Positions 8,561 through 15,700 of a stretch of DNA of 64,000 bases are shown piece after piece. This DNA is from an uncultured Eubacteriales bacterium (GTDB lineage Bacteria; Bacillota; Clostridia; Oscillospirales; Acutalibacteraceae): NCBI GenBank assembly GCA_934647945.1, contig CAKUFK010000001.1, positions 248,001 to 312,000 on the forward strand. The letters run 5' to 3'. The notes beneath the pieces are model-generated. The model was not told the DNA's origin. It saw only the letters and a list, made by a program, of their open reading frames with translations, and made no database searches. Positions within the stretch are counted from its first letter, which is position 1; each line of letters begins with the position of its first letter. Position numbers and translations under genes: made by a program.

Positions 8561-8561
8561 G

Positions 8562-8602
8562 GAATGCGGGCGCTGCCACGGCGGCAGCGCTCGCATTCTT
8601 GT
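8562..8602 (+). terminator. Terminator of the two-component/ABC operon
   Basis: A 16-bp stem with one G-T wobble (8562-8577 with 8583-8598) begins 2 nt after the permease stop codon and is followed by a short T-rich stretch. Confidence 0.75.
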
Positions 8603-8630
8603 CTGGAAAGCATGGGCTTATGGGCAGATA

Positions 8631-9093
8631 CCCGAACCGGCCTATATAAAAAGGGGCTGCGACCCCAGGGCTTGGGGTTGCTGTATTTTTTCAGCCCCGC
8701 TCCCAACCGATCCCCGGGGGCCTCGGGCCCCCTTTCTGTATGAACGTCGGTTCAGGAGATACCGTACCCGCCGGTTTTCCTAAAAAGAAAACCGGCCAAT
8801 TTCCTGGGGGCCTGGGGGCAAAGCCCCCGGCGTCTCTTTGCATCCTTTCTCCACGCGGAGAAAGGATGTGGCCGCGCATTCGATGGCCTTTTCGGTAGGA
8901 TCGCGTTTTTTATGCGCGGACGACCCGCCATACCCGTTTTTTCTGGTTTGGCCTGCGGGCCACCCCCTTTCTTGGCGACAAGAAAGGGGGAAAAGAACCG
9001 TCAGGGGGCTTTGTCGATTTTCTCTCTATGAAAATCGACTCGAATCATACTGCCAAAACCAACCCATATAAAAAGGGGGCCAGGGGCCCCCGG
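8631..9093 (+). repeat. Multi-hairpin intergenic repeat, copy A
   Basis: It fills most of the 551-nt gap between the permease and the next gene. In order: a TATAAAAAGGGGCTGC box (8643-8658), hairpin h1 (8770-8779/8787-8796), hairpin h2 (12 bp, 8841-8852/8857-8868), a 54-nt core (8868-8921, starting GTGGCCGCGCATT), hairpin h3 (12 bp, 8963-8974/8979-8990), hairpin h4 (10 bp, 9013-9022/9030-9039), and a second TATAAAAAGGGGGC box near 9067. Copies B (9690) and C (36770) share the core and hairpin positions. The open frame across it is judged non-coding. Confidence 0.85.
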
Positions 9094-9111
9094 ATTGAGG
9101 CTGGTCTCAAA

Positions 9112-9315
9112 CTAGAGCCCAAGGGATGATATTTCACAACCCGCCTCGGGTTCCCGCTGCTTGAAATGCGGGCAGGCCACGTCTTCGGCCCTGCGCCGCT
9201 TGACCCGGGGATAGACGCAGTGCCCGTCGTGGATCTCGCCAAACCGCCGCCCCATTTTGACATAGTGCCGCCGATAATGCTTGCAGTCGCGACAGGTTTT
9301 TTCGTTGTCCTTCAT
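9112..9315 (-). CDS. Small four-cysteine (zinc-ribbon-like) protein
   Basis: 67 aa, basic. C8 and C11 form a CRDCKHY knuckle; two further Cys lie in GHCVYP and ACPHF, giving four spaced Cys that could bind one zinc. Small proteins with CxxCxHYxxHY...GHC...PR..R...CxxF recur in Clostridia without a known role. Start ATG 9315 follows AGGTGATAAGT, nearly the same leader as the divergent XRE gene. The frame extends further upstream but would cross the shared operator. Co-regulation with the XRE gene is inferred from the dyad between them. Confidence 0.65.
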   Translation of the reverse strand: MKDNEKTCRDCKHYRRHYVKMGRRFGEIHDGHCVYPRVKRRRAEDVACPHFKQREPEAGCEISSLGL

Positions 9316-9335
9316 ACTTATCACCTCGAAAACAT

Positions 9336-9388
9336 AATGCCATAAATTCTGCCAAAAGTCAATGGCAGAATCAATGGCATTGTATACT
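9336..9388. promoter_or_regulatory. Nested dyad operator and divergent promoters
   Basis: Two inverted repeats share one axis: AATGCCAT (9336-9343) with ATGGCATT (9374-9381), and inside it TTCTGCCA (9347-9354) with TGGCAGAA (9363-9370). A leftward promoter reads TTGACT-17-CATTAT on the minus strand, its -35 being the complement of 9357-9362. A rightward -10, TATACT, lies at 9383-9388. The XRE protein encoded alongside is the obvious candidate repressor. Confidence 0.7.
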
Positions 9389-9406
9389 AATTCTGAGGTG
9401 ATATAG

Positions 9407-9625
9407 ATGAAATATGAACGCATCCGGGGCCTCCGGGAAGATCGGGATTGGACACAGCAACATGTTGCCGACCTTTTATGTGTCAACCGCCGTACTTACG
9501 CGGCCTACGAAAATGGGGTCAACAACATGTCTCCCGAGACTCTTATCAAGCTGGCTAAGCTCTATCAGACAAGTGTGGATTATCTATTGGGGTTGACGAA
9601 CAATCCGAAACCCTATCACACTTAA
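9407..9625 (+). CDS. XRE-family helix-turn-helix regulator
   Basis: 72 aa, a single HTH_3 domain (about 3-58): RIRGLREDRDWTQQHVADLL followed by a recognition-helix segment with NRRTYAAYENG. The short C-terminal tail has no sensor domain. RBS AGGTGATATAG precedes ATG 9407. It is divergent from the four-Cys gene across a nested dyad, so it probably represses both genes. The pair sits between direct copies A and B of the intergenic repeat. Confidence 0.88.
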   Translation: MKYERIRGLREDRDWTQQHVADLLCVNRRTYAAYENGVNNMSPETLIKLAKLYQTSVDYLLGLTNNPKPYHT

Positions 9626-9689
9626 TGTACCTGGAGGGTGAGCTCTCCTATATTTGTACATAAAAGTTCAGACCGCAGTTCCTTATGTG

Positions 9690-10170
9690 TATGCAGCGGG
9701 TTCAGACGGCCGCGCCCATGCCGGTTTTCCTAAAAAGAACTCCGGGCCGGCCCCCGAAGGATTCTTATATCAGCGGGTTCTGGGGCCGGTCACCGCCATT
9801 GTGGAGTCCCACAATGGCCTAACAATCTTCATTAAAGGGGTCCGGGTAACCCCCGGCGGCGTTTTTGCTTTCTTTTTCCGCCGTGGGAAAAAGGAAGTGG
9901 CCGCGCATTCGATAGCCTTTTCGGTAGGATCGCGTTTTTTATGCGCAGACATACTGAAAACCTGTTTTTCCGCTCATGCCATAAAGCACAGGCTGTGCTT
10001 TGGCACCCCCTTTCTTGGCGACAAGAACGGGGGAAAAGAACCGTCAGGGGGCTTTCCCCCCTGAATCCCCGGGTGGCTTTGTCGATTTTCTCTCTATGAA
10101 AATCGACTCGGACGCCGCCACCCGAACCGGCCTATATAAAAAGGGGCTGCGGCCCCAGGGACTTGGGCTT
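9690..10170 (+). repeat. Multi-hairpin intergenic repeat, copy B
   Basis: Same orientation as copy A. A CCGGTTTTCCTAAAAAGAA half-hairpin (9721-9739) runs straight into an extra module (about 9739-9820) containing the CCATTGTGG hairpin; that module appears reverse-complemented in copy C. Then hairpin h2 (9868-9879/9886-9897, one wobble), core (9897-9950), a GCC..AAAGCACAG/TGTGCTTTGGC hairpin (9978-10004), h3 (10006-10017/10022-10033, one mismatch), h4 (10081-10090/10098-10107, same arms as A) and the TATAAAAAGGGGCTGC box (10135-10150). It occupies most of the gap 9626-10327. Confidence 0.85.
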
Positions 10171-10230
10171 TTTCCTGTAGGGACGCTGACCAGCCCGGCC
10201 CCGGCACGGCATCCCCTCCCGTTTACCCGA

Positions 10231-10259
10231 TTGACAGAATTCTGCCGTCGTGCTACACT
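10231..10259 (+). promoter_or_regulatory. SigmaA promoter of nth
   Basis: TTGACA (10231-10236), 17-nt spacer, TACACT (10254-10259). It is the best match to consensus in the window, about 70 nt upstream of the nth start. Confidence 0.8.
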
Positions 10260-10327
10260 GAAATTCGACCAATTTCGTGCGGATTCCGGCTTGTTCTGTC
10301 CGGAAAACGGCAGAAAGGACCCTGTTT

Positions 10328-10972
10328 ATGACTAAAAAAGCTATGGCAATAGCCGCCGTCGAGGCGCTGCGCGAGCGCTATCCGGACGCCGTCTGTTCCC
10401 TGACCTATACCGACCCTCTCCAGCTCCTCATCGCCACCCGGCTGTCCGCCCAATGCACCGACGCGCGGGTGAACCTGGTAACCCCGGCGCTGTTCGAGCG
10501 GTACCCGACCCTCGACGCGTTTGCCGACGCCTCCCCCGAGGAGGTGGGGGAATATATCCGATCCTGCGGGCTGTACAAGACCAAGGCCCGGGACATCGTG
10601 GCCATGGCGGGGATGCTGCGGGACGTGTATCACGGGGAGATTCCCCAGACGGTGGAGGAGCTCATCAAGCTGCCGGGGGTGGGACGGAAAACCGCCAATC
10701 TCGTGTGCGGCGATATTTTCCACGTCCCCGGCGTGGTGGTGGCGGACACCCACTGCATCCGGATCTCCAACCGGCTGGGGCTGTGCGACACCAAGGATCC
10801 CTACAAGGTGGAGCAGCAACTGAAAAAGCTGCTGCCTCCCGAGGAAAGCAACAGCTTTTGTCATCGGCTCGTCCTCTTCGGCCGGGATGTCTGCCCGGCC
10901 AGGTCTCCCCATTGCGAGTCCTGCCCCCTGAAGGGGAGCTGCCCCTCCTTCAAGACTTCAGCGCAGACGTGA
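10328..10972 (+). CDS. nth: Endonuclease III, base-excision repair
   Basis: 214 aa, full length for Nth. It removes oxidised pyrimidines and cleaves the abasic site by beta-elimination. Visible features: helix-hairpin-helix LPGVGRKTAN (115-124) with catalytic Lys121, catalytic Asp140 in VADTHCIR, and the C-terminal 4Fe-4S ligands in the C-X6-C-X2-C-X5-C pattern (C189, C196, C199, C205). ATG 10328 follows AAAGGA. An upstream GTG in the same frame lies very close to the promoter and was not used. Its 3' end overlaps the convergent gene by 23 nt. Confidence 0.95.
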   Translation: MTKKAMAIAAVEALRERYPDAVCSLTYTDPLQLLIATRLSAQCTDARVNLVTPALFERYPTLDAFADASPEEVGEYIRSCGLYKTKARDIVAMAGMLRDVYHGEIPQTVEELIKLPGVGRKTANLVCGDIFHVPGVVVADTHCIRISNRLGLCDTKDPYKVEQQLKKLLPPEESNSFCHRLVLFGRDVCPARSPHCESCPLKGSCPSFKTSAQT

Positions 10973-11390
10973 CCGGGAAAAACCGCCCGGTTTCCAGCCG
11001 GCGGCGGAAAAAGCGGTAGAGCGGCATGGCCGTGGCGCTCAAAAAGCCCCACAGGACGGTATACAGCAGGCAGACCTGTCCGTTGAGGTTAAAGGGCATC
11101 TCGCTGTAATCCCAGACATTCAGCTTCAGGCGGAGATTGAACAGGCAGCCGCTGACGTATTCCACCGCCGTCACCGCCAGGGAACAGAGCGCGCATTTGC
11201 GGGCGATGTTCCAGGTCCGGAAGCGGCTGCCGATCTTGCCGATGAGGTGGAAGCAGGTCCCTCCGACGAGGAACATGGACCAGTGGGTATAGCCTCTCCA
11301 GAAAATCTCGATCAGGTTGTAGACGCCCCCGCCGATACAGAACAGGCCGACGCTGCATTTGGTTTCGGTCGCGAGTTGCTTGACGCTCAT
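10950..11390 (-). CDS. CmpB-type (ABC-transporter type IV) membrane protein
   Basis: 146 aa, four predicted helices. The segments IEIFWRGYTHWSM and NVWDYSEMPFNLNGQVCLLY, followed by a Trp-containing helix, are hallmarks of the ABC_trans_CmpB family, small integral membrane proteins of unknown role that are common in Clostridia. ATG 11390 was preferred; the upstream TTG at 11408 is itself part of the GGAGG ribosome binding site. It converges with nth and the two coding ends overlap by 23 nt, leaving no room for a terminator outside coding sequence. Confidence 0.75.
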   Translation of the reverse strand: MSVKQLATETKCSVGLFCIGGGVYNLIEIFWRGYTHWSMFLVGGTCFHLIGKIGSRFRTWNIARKCALCSLAVTAVEYVSGCLFNLRLKLNVWDYSEMPFNLNGQVCLLYTVLWGFLSATAMPLYRFFRRRLETGRFFPVTSALKS

Positions 11391-11470
11391 GAAATCTGAC
11401 TCCTCCAACTTTTCGGGACTGTTTTCAGTATGTCCCGGGATGTGCGGAGGATACTATGCAAAAGGTGGAA

Positions 11471-11510
11471 CGGCGCCCTTCAGGCAGATGTGCCTGAAGG
11501 GCGCCGTTTT
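11471..11510. terminator. Strong hairpin between two leftward genes
   Basis: A 16-bp perfect stem (11471-11486 with 11491-11506, loop GATG) with TTTT on the plus side. For the leftward 82-aa gene it lies just beyond the stop codon, although the T-run is on the other strand. Confidence 0.6.
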
Positions 11511-11516
11511 GCCGAA

Positions 11517-11765
11517 TCAGCCAAAATCGTGGCAGCAGCCGGAATCCAGCCCGTATTCTTCAAAAATGGACACGATCTCTTCCACTAAATCGAAGTCCGA
11601 CAGGCCGGGACAGGACAGCAGGCGCTGGATGGCCGCCAAGATTTTGACGGCATCCTGTTCCGCCGGCCGTCGGACAGTATCGCCGGATAAACCGTCGTTT
11701 TCCAGCAAGCGGACCGCCGCATAGCCCATTTCCCGATAAAGCAATTCTTTCGCAAAAGCCTCCAA
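11517..11765 (-). CDS. Small acidic hypothetical protein
   Basis: 82 aa, acidic and mostly helical, with a C-terminal YGLDSGCCHDFG. No domain is recognised. TTG 11765 is supported by GGAGG 7 nt upstream (minus strand GGAGGTGAAGGT then TTG). A longer overlapping frame at 11585-11821 lacks such a site. It is divergent from the XRE gene at 11890 and may share its control region, where GCTCA and TGAGC flank an AT-rich centre near 11804-11817. Confidence 0.55.
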   Translation of the reverse strand: MEAFAKELLYREMGYAAVRLLENDGLSGDTVRRPAEQDAVKILAAIQRLLSCPGLSDFDLVEEIVSIFEEYGLDSGCCHDFG

Positions 11766-11889
11766 ACCTTCACCTCCATAAACAAAAAAATGTCCGCGTA
11801 TTGCTCATTATATTGAGCCAATTCATGCCCATTCTATCATATAGTAAAGTTGTTTGCAACATATTTTGAGCATCGGCAGGAGATATGAA

Positions 11890-12132
11890 ATGCAAAAACT
11901 GCGCGTGGACATGAATATGGGCGCCAATTTACGTCGTCTGCGTTTGGAACATCGGTACACGCAGGATCAGTTGGTCGCTAAGCTCCATCTTTTGGAAGTC
12001 CCTGTGACACGGGCTGTTTACTCCCGGTACGAAACCGGGGAGCTGAATATCCCGGTCCGCACATTAGTCGCGCTGCACACCCTCTATCGCTGTAGCTACG
12101 ACGCCTTTTTCGATGGCCTTCAGCTATCATAA
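11890..12132 (+). CDS. XRE-family HTH regulator (intact member of a duplicated pair)
   Basis: 80 aa. HTH segment: MGANLRRLRLEHRYTQDQLV, then a domain with TRAVYSRYETGELNIPV. AGGAG lies 8 nt before ATG 11890; an upstream in-frame ATG at 11854 has no such site. A second copy of about 92 percent identity lies at 12453-12676 but has lost its start and reading frame. Another XRE gene lies between them, so the three form a small regulator array. Confidence 0.8.
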   Translation: MQKLRVDMNMGANLRRLRLEHRYTQDQLVAKLHLLEVPVTRAVYSRYETGELNIPVRTLVALHTLYRCSYDAFFDGLQLS

Positions 12133-12189
12133 CGCCATACACCGCGCGAACCCGATACGCTTCGTCTCGCCATCACGGAGGAACCGATT

Positions 12190-12438
12190 GTGAAAAAGCC
12201 GACCTCACAGCCCTATTTAAACCGTATTGGCGCGAATATCCGGGACGCCCGGCTAAAAGCCGGCCTCAGTCAGGCGCAGCTCTCCGCCAAACTGGAGCTG
12301 ATTCCGGTCTATATCTGCCGCGGCTCTCTGAGCCGCATAGAAAACGGCAGCCGTGTTCTCACCGATATCGAAATCGAAGCCATTGCCAGGGTGTTGCAGG
12401 TCACCCCGAACGATCTGTTCCGGTGGGACGAACCGTGA
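12190..12438 (+). CDS. XRE-family HTH regulator
   Basis: 82 aa with GTG start 12190 preceded by CGGAGGAAC. HTH core: IGANIRDARLKAGLSQAQLS, with a recognition segment ICRGSLSRIENGSR and the tail VLQVTPNDLFRWDEP. It differs from its neighbours in sequence, so it is not part of the duplication. Its target is unknown. Confidence 0.8.
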   Translation: MKKPTSQPYLNRIGANIRDARLKAGLSQAQLSAKLELIPVYICRGSLSRIENGSRVLTDIEIEAIARVLQVTPNDLFRWDEP

Positions 12439-12452
12439 AAGGAACACCGCCG

Positions 12453-12676
12453 GGACAAAAACTGCGCGTGGACATGAATATGGGCGCGAATTTACGCCGT
12501 CTGCGTTTGGAACATCGGTACACGCAGGATCCGTTGGTCGCGGGGCTCCATCTTTTGGAAGTCCCTGTGACACGGGCTGTTTGCTCCGGTACGAAACCGG
12601 GGAGCGGAATATCCCGGTCCGCACATTCGTCGCGCTGCATATCCTCTATCGCCGCGGCTGTGACGCCTCCGCATAA
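12453..12676 (+). pseudogene. Decayed duplicate of the XRE gene at 11890
   Basis: From 12456 to 12667 it matches 11893-12105 with 16 substitutions and one deleted base (about 92 percent identity). The initiator ATG is replaced by GGA. A C is missing in the run near 12585 (TTTGCTCCGG versus TTTACTCCCGG), which shifts the frame inside the HTH region. Similarity ends abruptly before TAA 12674-12676, where a strong terminator begins. The copy seems to have arisen by local duplication around the middle XRE gene. Confidence 0.85.
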
Positions 12677-12716
12677 AACCCCCGGGGAAGCGCTAAAGCG
12701 CTTCCCCGGGGGTTTT
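12675..12716. terminator. Very strong bidirectional terminator
   Basis: A 20-bp perfect stem (12675-12694 with 12697-12716), AAAA at the left and TTTT at the right, loop AA. It separates the rightward XRE cluster from the leftward surface-protein gene. Confidence 0.9.
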
Positions 12717-12734
12717 GGGGTAATTTCCCTCGTT

Positions 12735-15700
12735 TTACCCGGCCTGTGTCCCCTTTCGGCGTCTCTTCCCGGCCAAGAACAAACCGGAAAGCCCCGCCAG
12801 CGAGAACGCGGCCGCCGGGAGTACCGCCCTGGACACCGGCCTGCCCGTATCCACGCCGCCGATATCCGAAGAGGGGACGGAACCCGGGCGGGAAGGCTCT
12901 TCCGGCTTGCTGCCGTCACCGGACGGATCGCTGCTGTCGCCGCCGGATGGGCCGGACGGACCGCTTTCCTCAGGAGGAGGCTCTACAACCGCCGTATACG
13001 TGATCCCCAGCTCGTCGAAGAAAATCCAGGTAGCGACGCCCGGATTATCCGGATGACTGTCCGGGAGAGGCCCGCCGTTTTTGATAAAGACCCGGACAAA
13101 CCGTGCCGTTGCCGGTTTTGCATCGGTAGTGACCGTCTTCATCCGCGGCGGCAGATCTTCACAGCTCTCGTTGAGATAAACCGTGTCGAACTCGGTAAAC
13201 GTGACGCCGTCGTCCGAAAGAGAGAACCGGACATATTCCGGGAACCGGACGCCGGAGAGCCATTCGTCCAGGAAGCCCATGGACAGGGCGTCGATGCCCT
13301 TTTGTTCTTTCAGATCGACCGTCACGACAAGGTCGGTGCCCTCGATGCCGGACCAGCTTCCGTTGAGGAAGCTGGGGCCCTCATCGTTGAGGCGGCCGGT
13401 GACGCCGTCCATAATGCTTTCTTTGCCCCCTGAGCCGAACCGGACATTAGCCGGATCGTATACGATGGCCTCCCGCTCGGGAACCAGCCCTTCAACCGTC
13501 AGCTCATCGAAAAAAATCCAGGATCCCGCCCATTTGTTCGGATGCTCGGTCGGCAGGCCACCGGGGTTGGTGATGACGAGCCGGATATACCGGGAAGTCA
13601 CCTCGTCGCCAGCCATCTCGAGCACCTGCCGGTTGGCCGGACGGTCGGCGAATTTCTGGGAGAACTCCTGATAACCGAACAGAGTATAGTCCTCCCCGTC
13701 CTCAGAGGTGAAAAAGCGCACCAGCGAGGGCAGCCGGATCCCGTTATCCCAATCCTCCAGGAAGCCCAGCGTGAGTTTGCCGAAGGTCCGTGCTTCCTTC
13801 AGGTCGATCGTGACGACCACATCGGTATTCCGGAACCCGGTCCAGGTGCCGTTGGCATAGGGATAGGCACCGGTCAGGGTACCGGTTACGCCATCGAAAA
13901 TACTGTCAACACCACCGGACCCGTACCGGCGGTCTACCTGCTCCTTGGAGGTGAACTCCATGAGGATATCGTAGGCGTGTTCGGTGTCGTCGGTAAGCAT
14001 CGCTTCCCCCAGACGATCAAAGGAGGCGGCCATATCCATTTCGGCGGACAGATCCCACAGGTTGGCATCCAGCACGATCATGCTCAGACCATGGTTGATC
14101 CACGCCTCGGTCCATCCGGATTCGGTCGCCCAGACACCCCAGGCGGAATCGCCGTCGCTGCCGTAGGTCTCCCACTTTTCATAGTCAAAGGCACGGAACC
14201 AGACACCGTTATAGGCCGTTTTATCCGAGACCTGCTGGGTGCGGATAAAAAATTCCGCCAATTTGTCCCGGCAGGCCGTGATTTCAGCGGCCAGCGCGGC
14301 ATCGCTGGAAGCGGCCGCCGCTTCGTTGAGACCAAGCAGGGCAAAGGATTGGGTGTAGAGGTTGTCGACGCAGGGATCGCCGTTTTGCTGGATCACCGGC
14401 GCTTCATGGGTGCCGTACTGGTCGTTGGAGGTGAAGCTGCCCGCACGGCCGCCGCCCTTGCCGATGGCCTCCTGGATGGCGCCGCTGTCCTGCTGGTAGG
14501 CGCACAGATCCGCCGCCATGGTTCCCAGCCAGCCCCGATGCTCTTCGGTATCCTCGATCCGGCAGAGCCAGGCGAGCGGCAGGAGCATTTTGGCCCGTTC
14601 CTGCTGCATGCCGTTGGTCCAGGCCCATTTTTCGTCCTCGTAGGCCTGCATCATCCGATCAATCCCCGCCTTGGTCAATTCCAGCAGGGGTTCATACTCG
14701 GTCTTTTCATACGCCCATAGATAGCAAGCCCACATCAAGGCCTCAAAGTGGGGGGCGTAATGGATCACCGCGGTATCGGCCAAGGATTCCCAGCCATCCT
14801 TGAGCTGCTCGGAGGAAACATAGTCTCCCCGGAACCCGTACACGCCGGTGGTCCGGAAATTCGCCAGGATGGCCGCCAGGATCCGGTCATCGAATTCCTC
14901 GGTCTCCAGTGCCGAGGCGGCACTGATCAGACCGAGGATTGCCCGGGCGTTGTCGTCTCCGTAATAGCTGCCGGAACCGTATTCATCGTCCCAGGCGAGC
15001 AGCCCGTATTCCGGGCTTTCCGGATCGGCACGGGCTCCGAGGGACATCTCGGATTCGGTCAGCAGCCAGTTCAGGATATTATAGGCCGCGACTTTGTACA
15101 GCTCATCTCCCGTAGAACGGTAGGCCAGGGCCAGAGCGCCCGCCGTTTCCCCGTTGCAGTCCGCCCGGCGGACCATCCGCAACGATTGGGAGCCGTCCTC
15201 TTGGAAGGAGGCGCCGGACAGATAGGTCTCCGCGACGCCGTTGCGGCCGTCTCCGCCGGGATGGAGAGAATAGGTTTTGTCGTAGGTATGGCGGTGGGCG
15301 TCGTAATAGGCGGCGTCCTGGTCGCTGAGAATGAATCCGGAATCAAAAAACCAGTCCGCGTTGGCCCGGATGGCGTCGAGATAGGCGTTCTCGCCGAGGA
15401 CTTCCTCTTTGGAATAAGCCGGGCGGGTGGCCGCCTGCCATTCCATCGCCGGGACAGCGCTGCCGGTCAGCCAGGTGAAAACCGCACTCCACAGCTTCTG
15501 ATACCGCTCATAGGGCGCATAGCCCGCCGATACAAACTGGCTGAGCTTGGTGGCAGCCACCATCACGTTGCCGTCCACCTCCAGCAGGGAGTAGGGCGTG
15601 CAGTTGGTCAGGCCGTAGTCGGCCGTGTCATAGCCCACCACCCGGGCACTGACCAGCCAGGAACGGCTGATGTCGGTCTTCCTGACAAACCGGGCGCCGT

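Noticed and set aside
8838..9071. 77-aa frame in repeat copy A (and 9654-10064 in copy B)
   Set aside because: Spans hairpins and the repeat core. The frame is broken in copy C while base pairing is kept.
12423..13433. 336-aa frame fusing HTH remains with antisense of the surface-protein gene
   Set aside because: It reads the pseudogene before its frameshift, then the strong terminator and the complement of a well-supported gene.
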